From HO2-45-11b sp964450915 (GTDB lineage: Bacteria; Patescibacteriota; Andersenbacteria; UBA10190), in the NCBI GenBank assembly GCA_964450915.1, contig CAYVFG010000010.1:1-31329 (forward strand): 31,329 bases of DNA. The letters are read 5' to 3'. Of this stretch, positions 7,965 to 15,682 are shown piece after piece; within the stretch, counting starts at the first letter, position 1; each line of letters starts with the position of its first letter. Both the position numbers and the translations under genes were made by a program. Below the pieces are notes generated by a model, which was given only the letters and a program-made list of their open reading frames with translations, was not told the DNA's origin and made no database searches.

Positions 7965-8647
7965 TACTTCTTTTCTTCCGGCTTCACTTCGGCCCCTTCA
8001 GCAGCCTCGCCTTCAACGGGTTCTTCCTTCTTCACGCCCTCAACTGCTTCTACGTCCTCCTTCACTTCTTCAGACAGAGAATCCATTTCAGCTTCAGATC
8101 GCGGCGGCTGTACCAACGCAATTACTTCGTCTAATTCAACTAACGCAACAACGCCCTTTGGCAATACGATATTTGAAACATGCAATTGCGTATCGAAATC
8201 CTTGATCGTAGAAATATCAACTTCAAGCTCATGAGGCAGATCAATTGGAAGCGCTTCCACTTCAAGTTCGTCCATGCTTCGTACGAGCGTACCAGCCATA
8301 TCTTTTACCGCAGGAGATTCGCCAACGAACTTAAGCGGCACCTTTGCAGTAACCTTTTCATCCATTCGCACTTGGTAAAAATCAACATGCATTACAGTGC
8401 TCTTTACCGGATGAAAATGAACATCTCGGATAAATACCGGGTGTTCTTTCTTATCGTCTAGTTTCAAGTTGATAATCGTTGTGTACCCTGCTTTTGGAAG
8501 AAGCTTCATAAATGCTCGCATCTCCACAGAAATGCTCTGTGCTTCAATTCCGTGGCCGTATAGCACTGCAGGAACGTTGCCAGCACGACGAAGCTCCCCG
8601 ATGTGGGAATCTCGTGATTGGGCAGCAATAGTAAACTTGTCAGCCAT
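7964..8647 (-). CDS. rplY: 50S ribosomal protein L25 (TL5/CTC type)
   Basis: 227 residues. The N-terminal 5S rRNA binding domain begins MADKFTIAAQSRD and has the typical LRRAGNVPAVLYGHG (18-32), followed by the beta-barrel C-terminal domain of the long TL5/CTC form (GTLVRSMDELEVEALPIDLP). The last 35 or so residues are an acidic Glu/Lys tail. L25 stabilises 5S rRNA in the central protuberance. A promoter-like TTGACG-17-TACGCT sits in the end of the upstream gene, 10 nt before the ATG, so transcription independent of the zinc-ribbon gene is likely. Confidence 0.96.
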   Translation of the reverse strand: MADKFTIAAQSRDSHIGELRRAGNVPAVLYGHGIEAQSISVEMRAFMKLLPKAGYTTIINLKLDDKKEHPVFIRDVHFHPVKSTVMHVDFYQVRMDEKVTAKVPLKFVGESPAVKDMAGTLVRSMDELEVEALPIDLPHELEVDISTIKDFDTQLHVSNIVLPKGVVALVELDEVIALVQPPRSEAEMDSLSEEVKEDVEAVEGVKKEEPVEGEAAEGAEVKPEEKK

Positions 8648-8657
8648 ATGAGTTATC

Positions 8658-8686
8658 AGCGTAGCCTACCCTTATTTTTTCGTCAA
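8658..8686 (-). promoter_or_regulatory. rplY promoter candidate
   Basis: On the minus strand TTGACG (8686-8681), 17 bases, TACGCT (8663-8658), then 10 bases to the rplY ATG. The -35 is good and the -10 is weak. It overlaps the last codons and stop of the zinc-ribbon gene. Confidence 0.5.
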
Positions 8687-8995
8687 TGCCCGTAGGGCGT
8701 TTTGGTCTTCTTTTAAGATTTCGTACATAGAAAGAAGCTCGTCGCCAGAAACCTCTTTAGCCCCGAAAAACTTCTTTGTATCCTCTGCTGTCATGTCCGT
8801 AACCAAGCCAAGACTTACTATTCCAAGCCCTGTCATGGCAACCATTGCAACAATAGAACTCTCGCATTTTGAGCAGGTAACATACACTACCGTAGCGTCC
8901 TCTTCTTCTCCGATCACCCGCGCGCCATCGAGGTCGTATTCTGCGCTACAAAAGGGGCATCGAGATATAAAATGTACGTTTTCGTCGAGTTCCAT
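8672..8995 (-). CDS. Small zinc-ribbon protein of unknown function
   Basis: 107 residues. Two CxxC pairs, C13/C16 (CPFC) and C41/C44 (CSKC), form a classic zinc ribbon near the N-terminus, with an acidic stretch (GEEEDAT) between them. A hydrophobic segment follows (about 46-64, IVAMVAMTGLGIVSLGLVT), which could be a short membrane helix or a hydrophobic core, and then a helical C-terminus. I do not recognise a named family. It has a near-consensus promoter of its own, and lies between rodA and rplY. Zinc ribbons of this size often bind nucleic acid or proteins; no function is claimed. Confidence 0.75.
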   Translation of the reverse strand: MELDENVHFISRCPFCSAEYDLDGARVIGEEEDATVVYVTCSKCESSIVAMVAMTGLGIVSLGLVTDMTAEDTKKFFGAKEVSGDELLSMYEILKEDQNALRALTKK

Positions 8996-9015
8996 AGGGT
9001 GCTTGTATGTTCTTT

Positions 9016-9044
9016 ATCATAGTCCAAAAAACGCTTCGTGTCAA
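9016..9044 (-). promoter_or_regulatory. Near-consensus promoter of the zinc-ribbon gene
   Basis: On the minus strand TTGACA (9044-9039), 17 bases, TATGAT (9021-9016). The ATG at 8995 is 20 bases downstream of the -10, giving a leader of about 13 bases. One of the best sigma-70-type promoters in the window. Confidence 0.8.
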
Positions 9045-9063
9045 TCCGATTTCGTACGTTTTC

Positions 9064-9082
9064 CGAACACAAATGGTGTTCG
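9064..9082. repeat. Inverted repeat between rodA and the zinc-ribbon promoter
   Basis: CGAACAC (9064-9070) and GTGTTCG (9076-9082) form a 7-bp stem with a 5-base spacer, just after the rodA stop and 20 bases upstream of the next -35. On the minus strand no U-tract follows; on the plus strand ATTTT follows. It could end rodA transcription weakly or be an operator. Confidence 0.4.
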
Positions 9083-9085
9083 ATT

Positions 9086-10207
9086 TTAAATAAACGAGCT
9101 CAATTCCCGAGGAGCTTGCTGAGTAAATCTGCTATGAATCTTCAAGGACTCGACTAGCCCGAGTAAAAAACAGGATGTTAATAAGTTCGACCCTCCATAG
9201 CTGATAAATGGCAATGGAATTCCGGTTACGGGCAATAGCCCCATGTTCATTCCCGCATTTACGGTAAAGCCCGTTATTAAAAGAAAGAACGCCCCCGTCC
9301 CCACTAATTGCGCAAATGGGTCATCTACGCTTCGAATAATGATAATCACTCGCCATAGCAATATGCCGTAGAGTGCGCATATCAACGCAATCCCCACAAA
9401 CCCTAGCTCCTCCCCTACGCTGGCTAATATAAAATCGGTATGCTGTTCGGGGAGAAACTTTAGCTGCGATTGCGGGCCGTGCCCTAATCCCCTGCCGAAT
9501 AGCTGCCCGGAACCTAGTGCAATAATAGATTGCGTTACGTTATAGCCTGTTGAAAGCGGATCAGCAGTCGGATGCAAAAACGTTAAAATTCTTTTTTTCT
9601 GATAATCGAACAGCAATCCATTCCACGCCCCGGCAAAGGCCAAGCTCCCTATTAAGCAAATAGCCACAAAGGTACGAAACGGCAGCCCGAATACGATCAG
9701 CATTCCAATCCAGGCACTCATCATAACGGCTGCCATCCCCAAGTCCGGCTCTTTGAGCACCAGAAAAACAGGTATGGCAATAATACCGAACGTAATGCCG
9801 ATTTGCCTCCACCCAAGCCTGCCATATTTAGAAAGCGCCAGCGCGAGCACGAGAACAAGCGCCACTTTTACGAATTCGGATGGCTGAATCTGGAATCCCA
9901 AAATATCCACCCGGCTCACCGTTCCTCGAATAGCTCGCCCGGCAATCGCCAACCCAATCTGGCTTACGACCCCGACTCCGAATAGTAGCGGCGCAAAACG
10001 CTTCCACGTATGATACGGAATTCTCATGGTTACTATCAGCACGCCAAACCCAAGCGCAAGCGCAATTGCTTGGCGATACAACAAGGGCGACAAGGCTTGG
10101 CCGGAATCTGTGGCGGAAGCCAGCATGGCAAGCCCGATACTTGCGAGCAATGCTACGCAGCCTACAATAACCCAATCAGCTGAACGTAAGACGTCAGAAA
10201 ACCTCAT
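9086..10207 (-). CDS. rodA: SEDS peptidoglycan glycosyltransferase RodA
   Basis: 373 residues with about ten hydrophobic segments. RodA polymerises lipid II into glycan strands during cell elongation, together with a class B penicillin-binding protein. SEDS landmarks: QPSEFVK (108-114), KEPDLG (152-157), the loop EQHTDF with the likely catalytic Asp258, GEELGF, and the C-terminal TGIPLPFISYGGSNL. It could be FtsW, but the length and the PLPFISYGGS form fit RodA slightly better. It follows the membrane protein gene by 9 nt. No mreBCD or penicillin-binding protein gene lies in the window. Confidence 0.92.
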   Translation of the reverse strand: MRFSDVLRSADWVIVGCVALLASIGLAMLASATDSGQALSPLLYRQAIALALGFGVLIVTMRIPYHTWKRFAPLLFGVGVVSQIGLAIAGRAIRGTVSRVDILGFQIQPSEFVKVALVLVLALALSKYGRLGWRQIGITFGIIAIPVFLVLKEPDLGMAAVMMSAWIGMLIVFGLPFRTFVAICLIGSLAFAGAWNGLLFDYQKKRILTFLHPTADPLSTGYNVTQSIIALGSGQLFGRGLGHGPQSQLKFLPEQHTDFILASVGEELGFVGIALICALYGILLWRVIIIIRSVDDPFAQLVGTGAFFLLITGFTVNAGMNMGLLPVTGIPLPFISYGGSNLLTSCFLLGLVESLKIHSRFTQQAPRELSSFI

Positions 10208-10216
10208 GTATTTGTT

Positions 10217-11011
10217 TTACCGCAATGCGTTCGGATCGCCAATGATATTTACAAAATTGGAATCGTTAAACATGTTCGTAGTGGCAATGGCAATTACCCT
10301 ATTCGTTTTCGCATTCGGACGAGGCCACTGCAGCGTAAATTGGCGCTGCTCGCCGACGAGCAATTTGCCTACCGTACTTTTGCCAACACCTACAATTGCA
10401 CCATTATCATCGAGTGCAACTGCCACCACGTCTACCACATGCCAATCAAACGACGACGAATTCGTCACAATCCCCGTCTGCTGTTCATAGGGGAAATTAC
10501 CGGAAGCTACCAATGTTCTGTCCTGCAAAAACACGCTGAATTGAGGCGTGGGCGCTGAGTTAGGAATAGTCGTAAGCTGTATATCCTTCGGCGTCACCAC
10601 TTCGGCATGATCATACGTCGTCCCGGGCGGAACCTGCATATCAAGCGCCGCAACATACCCGATCGCCCCTGGCAGCACATACTCATGCTGCGTCACTGAT
10701 TGAATAACGGCACCCGAAGAATCTTTCAGCTGGAACGTCACCGGGTAGTCGCCCGTACCTGCGCGCGGATTATTATTGCGAAGCCGTGCAACCACGTCGA
10801 CTGTTTTGCCAGTGGGGCCCGGTTCATCGATATGCGGAATTGCAACGATGTTTTCAACAGCAATTGCCTGCAACGGCTCCGGAGTCACAACTGGGCCCGT
10901 GTTTTGTTTTTTCGGTAAAAACGGAGAAATAATCAAAAACAATACGAGGCACACAAAAAGTCCAAATCCTCCAGCATATAGCGTCTTTTTCACGACCCGA
11001 TGCATGCTCAT
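10217..11011 (-). CDS. Single-pass membrane protein with extracytoplasmic beta-rich domains
   Basis: 264 residues from the ATG at 11011. After a basic start (MSMHRVVKK) one hydrophobic segment (about 10-30) anchors the protein, and the rest is probably outside the membrane. The external part has two beta-sandwich-like halves, with the pattern DVVARLRNNNP and, later, TNSSSFDWHVVDVVAVALDD, resembling domains that appear in pairs in FxLYD-like surface proteins. I do not recognise a named function. An upstream in-frame ATG at 11023 exists, but a TATGAT box (11024-11019) sits on it, 7 nt before 11011. It is the first gene before rodA, so a cell-envelope role is inferred. Confidence 0.7.
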   Translation of the reverse strand: MSMHRVVKKTLYAGGFGLFVCLVLFLIISPFLPKKQNTGPVVTPEPLQAIAVENIVAIPHIDEPGPTGKTVDVVARLRNNNPRAGTGDYPVTFQLKDSSGAVIQSVTQHEYVLPGAIGYVAALDMQVPPGTTYDHAEVVTPKDIQLTTIPNSAPTPQFSVFLQDRTLVASGNFPYEQQTGIVTNSSSFDWHVVDVVAVALDDNGAIVGVGKSTVGKLLVGEQRQFTLQWPRPNAKTNRVIAIATTNMFNDSNFVNIIGDPNALR

Positions 11012-11018
11012 ATACCAC

Positions 11019-11024
11019 ATCATA
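11019..11024 (-). promoter_or_regulatory. -10 element of the membrane protein-rodA unit
   Basis: TATGAT on the minus strand, 7 bases before the ATG at 11011. No convincing -35 is visible. It is back-to-back with the dnaE -10 at 11035-11040. Confidence 0.45.
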
Positions 11025-11034
11025 CCATATGCGG

Positions 11035-11040
11035 TATACT
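11035..11040 (+). promoter_or_regulatory. dnaE -10 element, leaderless spacing
   Basis: TATACT preceded by TGCGG, with the ATG of dnaE 8 bases after it. The -35 region is poor. The spacing predicts an mRNA starting at or within two bases of the start codon. Confidence 0.55.
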
Positions 11041-11048
11041 AAAAAGCC

Positions 11049-14000
11049 ATGAACGACTTTACCCACCTCCACGTCCATTCTCACTACTCGTTGCTTGACG
11101 GACTAGGCAAAGTCGATGCATTAGTTGCTCGCACAAAAGAATTAGGCATGAATAGCCTTGCTATTACGGACCATGGCTCCATGTATTCTGCTATAGAATT
11201 TGTACAGGCAGCGCAATCTGCAGGAATAAAACCAATTATCGGCATGGAGGGGTACTTGGCGCCGAACGGAAGGCACAACAAGCGCGGGAAAATGGATGCG
11301 AACCCACGGCATATATCGCTTATCGCCTCAAATAATACTGGCTATAAAAATTTGATACAGCTTTCAACCAAAGCGTTCCTAGAGGGCTACTACTATAAAC
11401 CAAGGATTGATTACGAATTACTAGAACAGCATCACGAGGGCTTGGTTGTGCTATCAGGATGCTTGAACGGCGACATCTCTCGCGCAATCATGGGGAATCG
11501 CATGGAAGATGCGGAGAATTTAATTAAGTGGCACTTGGAATTATTCGGCAAAGAACATTTTTATTTGGAAGTGCAAGATCATCCCAATATTCCCGATCAG
11601 CTCAAACTAAATGCGGAATTAATCAAACTTGCAAAAAAATATAACGTAGGATTGGTTGCAACATCCGACTCGCACTACATCCACCCGGAAGATGCTCCCG
11701 CGCAAGACGTGCTCATTTGCGTACAGACAGGCAGAACGGTAGATGAAACAGATAGAATGAGCATGACGGACGAGGACTACTCACTCAAAAGCCCGGAAGA
11801 ATTAAAAGAGGCGTGGAAAGAACATCCGGAAGCAGTCGACAACACGCAAAAAATTGCGGATATGTGCGATGTAACATTCGAATTCTACAAAAACCAGCTT
11901 CCCCGCTTCCCCCTTCCAAAAGAAAAAACACCGGACCAAGCATTGCGCGAACTGTGCGAAAAAGGACTCAAAACAAGATACGGCAAAAAAAATCCTGAAG
12001 GCGCATTGGAACGCCTCGATTACGAATTAGGAGTTATTTCTCAAACAGGGTTCTCCGCATACTTCTTAATCGTTTCCGATTTCGTTATGGAAGCAAAAAG
12101 CCGGGGTATTTTCGTAGGCCCGGGCAGAGGAAGCGCTGCCGGAAGCTTCGTTGCGTATCTCACATACATTACAAACGTAGATCCGCTCCAATACGAATTA
12201 TTGTTCGAACGATTCTTGAATCCGGAACGCGTGAGCATGCCCGACATCGACTTGGATTTTGCAGACGATCGCCGAGGAGAGGTTATTGATTACGTACGCG
12301 AAAAATATGGTGCAGAACACGTATCGCAGATTATCACCTTCGGAACAATGGCCGCACGTGCTGCGGTGCGCGATGCTGGCCGCGCAATGGCAATGCCGTA
12401 TTCCTTCTGCGACCAAGTGGCAAAAGCCATCCCGCAATTTACAAACTTCGATGAAGCGCTATCGCAAGATGGCGAATTAAAAGATTTATATACCAAAGAT
12501 CCGCAAGCGAAGAAATTAATCGACATGGCAAAAAAGCTTGAAGGCGTATGCAGGCACGCAAGCACCCATGCTGCTGCCGTAGTAATTACGGACAAGCCGC
12601 TTACGGAATACGTACCGCTGCAACTTTCCAGTACATCGGACGGCTCGAAAGATACCGTAACGCAATATGCGATGGGAGCGGTAGAGGCTTTAGGGCTACT
12701 TAAAATGGACTTCTTGGGCCTCAAGAACTTAACAATTCTGCAAAAAGCATTGGAAATTATCAAGAAGCTGCATGGCGTGGAAATAAACCTGGACACTCTC
12801 CCTGTAACAGACACTGCAACATACGAACTGCTTCAGCACGCAAAAACGATCGGGGTGTTCCAACTAGAATCCTCTGGTATGCGACGCTACTTAAAAGAAT
12901 TAAAACCTTCTGAATTCGAGGATATTATTTCCATGGTTGCTCTGTACCGACCAGGACCGATGGATTCTATCCCCGACTTCATTGCGGCGAAACACGGACG
13001 AAAGAAGATTACGTATCTGCACCCCACGCTCAAACCAATTCTGGAGAAAACGTACGGCGTTATCGTAACGCAAGACCAGGTACTCATGATTGCACGGCAG
13101 TTCTCTGGCTTTTCGTATGCCGAAGCGGACATCTTGCGTAAAGCAGTAGGTAAAAAAATCAAGGAGCTGCTTGATGAACAGCGAGAAAAATTCATTGCGG
13201 GCGCAATTAAGACTCAAGGCGTTGATCAGAAAACGGCACAAGCGGTATGGGATTTCATTGAACCGTTCGCCCGATACGGATTTAACCGCGCTCATGCAGC
13301 GTGCTATGCCATGATTGCGTACCACACCGCGTACTTGAAAGCGCATTACCCTGCAGAATTTATGGCCGCACTATTAACATCCGACCAAGGAAATACTGAT
13401 CGGCAAGCAATTGAAGTGGCCGATGCAATTACGCTCAATATTCCCGTTCTTCCTCCGGATGTTAATGAAAGCGAAGTTGATTTCTCCGTTGTAAAAATAA
13501 AAGATGATGCACAAGCAATCAGATTCGGATTATCTGCTGTTAAAAATGTAGGCACTCATGCAATGACAGCGCTCATTGAAGAGCGCACTGCTCGCGGACC
13601 ATTTAAAGATTTATTCGACGTATTTAGAAGAATAAATGCGAAAGATTTCAATAAAAAAACAGTGGAAAGCCTGGCCAAGGCTGGCGGATTTGATTTGTTT
13701 GGAGACCGGAACGAAGTACTTGCAAATGCAGATGCACTTCTTGATTTTAACAGAGCGCTGCATCGCAAAACGGACGCCGGTCAGAAAAATTTATTCGGAT
13801 CCGCAGAAGCCCCTCTTCCGGAACCCAAAATCACCTTGCAAGCTGCAACACCCAGCACGCAAGATGAGCGCTTAGGCTGGGAAAAGGAATTGCTTGGGTT
13901 ATATATTTCCGAACATCCTTTGCGCGAATACGTTACAATCATGGACCGCATTGCATCCCCCATCGCGTCTGTTACGACCGGGCGAGATGGCGCAACTATT

Positions 14001-14519
14001 CGGATTGCAGGAATCATTTCTCGCATGAAGAAGATTATTACAAAAAGCGGCAAGCCCATGCTGTTCGTTACGATAGAAGACTTATCGCATGCGGCAGAAA
14101 TATTAGTATTTCCGAAACTGCTCGAAGAAACCGGTTCGCTTTGGATTGATGGTGCAAAAATTATCGTCGACGGAACTCTTTCCGATAAAGATGGCGAAGC
14201 AAAAGTATTGGCAAATAAGGTGCGCCCGCTCACCAAGGAATCCGCAGCAGCAGAACCTGCAATTCCTCAAAGCGAAAAAAGGCGCCCTACCGTTACTCTT
14301 TCTCTTTCTTCTGCGATATCCCGAGAGGACTTAGAAAAATTGCGTGTTGTGCTTTCCGAAAAGCAGGTTGATGCAAACGGCATTCCCGTTACATTGCACA
14401 TTCCGCGAGGAGGATCCGTGGCCACAATTTCTACCCCCTATCGCATTGCCCTCACCGATGATACGGTTTCAGCAATTGCCGATATAATCGGCAGGCAATC
14501 AATTCGCATTCCCACATAG
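11049..14519 (+). CDS. dnaE: DNA polymerase III alpha subunit
   Basis: 1156 residues, close to E. coli DnaE (1160). It is the replicative polymerase. The N-terminal PHP domain keeps its metal-binding pattern: HLHVHSHYS (6-14), ITDHGSM, GMEGYL and TSDSHYIHPED, so it may have proofreading activity as in Thermus. The polymerase core has FVGPGRGSAAGSF and the catalytic aspartates in PDIDLDF (about 398-404). Helix-hairpin-helix and OB-fold parts follow; the OB fold is seen in IRIAGIISRMKK. An N-terminal DnaQ fusion is absent. The baseplate-J-like gene starts 4 nt after the stop, so the two are co-transcribed. Confidence 0.98.
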   Translation: MNDFTHLHVHSHYSLLDGLGKVDALVARTKELGMNSLAITDHGSMYSAIEFVQAAQSAGIKPIIGMEGYLAPNGRHNKRGKMDANPRHISLIASNNTGYKNLIQLSTKAFLEGYYYKPRIDYELLEQHHEGLVVLSGCLNGDISRAIMGNRMEDAENLIKWHLELFGKEHFYLEVQDHPNIPDQLKLNAELIKLAKKYNVGLVATSDSHYIHPEDAPAQDVLICVQTGRTVDETDRMSMTDEDYSLKSPEELKEAWKEHPEAVDNTQKIADMCDVTFEFYKNQLPRFPLPKEKTPDQALRELCEKGLKTRYGKKNPEGALERLDYELGVISQTGFSAYFLIVSDFVMEAKSRGIFVGPGRGSAAGSFVAYLTYITNVDPLQYELLFERFLNPERVSMPDIDLDFADDRRGEVIDYVREKYGAEHVSQIITFGTMAARAAVRDAGRAMAMPYSFCDQVAKAIPQFTNFDEALSQDGELKDLYTKDPQAKKLIDMAKKLEGVCRHASTHAAAVVITDKPLTEYVPLQLSSTSDGSKDTVTQYAMGAVEALGLLKMDFLGLKNLTILQKALEIIKKLHGVEINLDTLPVTDTATYELLQHAKTIGVFQLESSGMRRYLKELKPSEFEDIISMVALYRPGPMDSIPDFIAAKHGRKKITYLHPTLKPILEKTYGVIVTQDQVLMIARQFSGFSYAEADILRKAVGKKIKELLDEQREKFIAGAIKTQGVDQKTAQAVWDFIEPFARYGFNRAHAACYAMIAYHTAYLKAHYPAEFMAALLTSDQGNTDRQAIEVADAITLNIPVLPPDVNESEVDFSVVKIKDDAQAIRFGLSAVKNVGTHAMTALIEERTARGPFKDLFDVFRRINAKDFNKKTVESLAKAGGFDLFGDRNEVLANADALLDFNRALHRKTDAGQKNLFGSAEAPLPEPKITLQAATPSTQDERLGWEKELLGLYISEHPLREYVTIMDRIASPIASVTTGRDGATIRIAGIISRMKKIITKSGKPMLFVTIEDLSHAAEILVFPKLLEETGSLWIDGAKIIVDGTLSDKDGEAKVLANKVRPLTKESAAAEPAIPQSEKRRPTVTLSLSSAISREDLEKLRVVLSEKQVDANGIPVTLHIPRGGSVATISTPYRIALTDDTVSAIADIIGRQSIRIPT

Positions 14520-14523
14520 AACT

Positions 14524-15657
14524 ATGGCTATTCAAGTATTTTTACCAAAACGAAGCGTCTTTGCACTTATAACCCTATGCGTGCTCGGAGGAGTTGCTAT
14601 CGTGCTTGGAACGACGCTTCCGCACGCGACAATTACCGTTCACCCGAAAATCACCCAGCGAAATGTTTCGAAAGATATTATCCTTTCTTCAAAAAGCACT
14701 ACTCCCGACTATATTCACTACGCGCTTCCTGCAAAAATAATCACCCAAGAAGGCACTGCGCAAAAAACCATCCAGCAATCAGGAGGAGATATTACGCAAG
14801 GCAATTCAAAAGGAACGGTAACGTTCACCAATAACCAAGACACGGAACAACGGCTGCTGCCTCACACGCACTTGCGATACGAACCAAACGGTACAATGTT
14901 TATCACAGACAATCCCGTAATCATTCCTCCCCAAGGAACCGTTGATGCATCAATAACTGCGGAACAAACAGGTTCATCAGGAGACGTAGCTCCTGGGAAA
15001 TTTTTGATAGATAAATTTTCCCCCGGACTTCAAAAAGTAGTATATGCAGTAAGCACATCGCAATTCTCCGGAGGCGAAGTAGGTGCTCAGACTATTACGC
15101 AAAAAGACATAGATACAGCAAAAAAATCTGCATTAGACGATGCGACGGCGCAAGCACTCGATAAAATAAAACAGCAAGCAGGAGGCGCTGAAATCCGCCA
15201 AGATTTATTATCAGTAAGCACACAAAGCAACGATGCATCCGTGCAAGCCGGCAGCCACGCTGTCAGCTATAGCGCAAGCGCAGCAGTGCAGGCAAAAGAA
15301 TTTATCGTAGACTCTCACGATATCGTGAGCCTTATGACACTGGCGCTTAAGGCGGACGTTGCGCCAGACGAAGAATTTCTCTCATACGATCCGGCATCCT
15401 TTTCCTTAAAAATATCCCAAACCGATTGGGCAACTGGCCAAGCAAAAATATCCGCAACGCTTACCGGAACGTATGCAAAAAAAATCGGTTCAACAGAATT
15501 ATCTGAGAATAATTTGGCAGGATTATCAAAACAAGAGCTCAATGACCACTTTACATCGTTTCCGAGCATCGGGAGCGTCGATATCAAGTTCTGGCCATTC
15601 TGGGTTACCTCTACGCCGTCAAATCTCAGTCAAATCAACGTAGAAGTGGCACATTAA
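14524..15657 (+). CDS. Membrane-anchored baseplate-J-like domain protein
   Basis: 377 residues. A basic N-terminus and a hydrophobic segment (about 11-33) anchor the protein. A repeat-rich beta domain follows with the block TFTNNQDTEQRLLPHTHLRY, then ITDNPVIIPPQGTVDASITA and GSSGDVAPGKF, the conserved pattern of the baseplate J-like domain of phage tail and type VI-like proteins. The C-terminal half has a helical part and beta strands. No tail, sheath or tube genes are nearby, so a surface protein using this fold, common in CPR bacteria, is likelier than a phage or contractile system. It is 4 nt after dnaE. Confidence 0.75.
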   Translation: MAIQVFLPKRSVFALITLCVLGGVAIVLGTTLPHATITVHPKITQRNVSKDIILSSKSTTPDYIHYALPAKIITQEGTAQKTIQQSGGDITQGNSKGTVTFTNNQDTEQRLLPHTHLRYEPNGTMFITDNPVIIPPQGTVDASITAEQTGSSGDVAPGKFLIDKFSPGLQKVVYAVSTSQFSGGEVGAQTITQKDIDTAKKSALDDATAQALDKIKQQAGGAEIRQDLLSVSTQSNDASVQAGSHAVSYSASAAVQAKEFIVDSHDIVSLMTLALKADVAPDEEFLSYDPASFSLKISQTDWATGQAKISATLTGTYAKKIGSTELSENNLAGLSKQELNDHFTSFPSIGSVDIKFWPFWVTSTPSNLSQINVEVAH

Positions 15658-15664
15658 ACCAACA

Positions 15665-15670
15665 TATAGT
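15665..15670 (+). promoter_or_regulatory. thrS -10 element
   Basis: TATAGT lies in the short gap between the upstream stop and thrS, 12 bases before the ATG at 15683. No good -35 is visible. It would give a leader of about five bases. Confidence 0.45.
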
Positions 15671-15682
15671 ACAAATAGAGCT

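Noticed and set aside
13781..14236. Long minus-strand frames inside dnaE
   Set aside because: DnaE is continuous and conserved over the whole region; the antisense frames have no motifs or ribosome sites.
14524..15657. Contractile-tail or phage locus
   Set aside because: Only one baseplate-J-like protein is present; it has a membrane anchor and lies between dnaE and thrS without tube, sheath or capsid genes.
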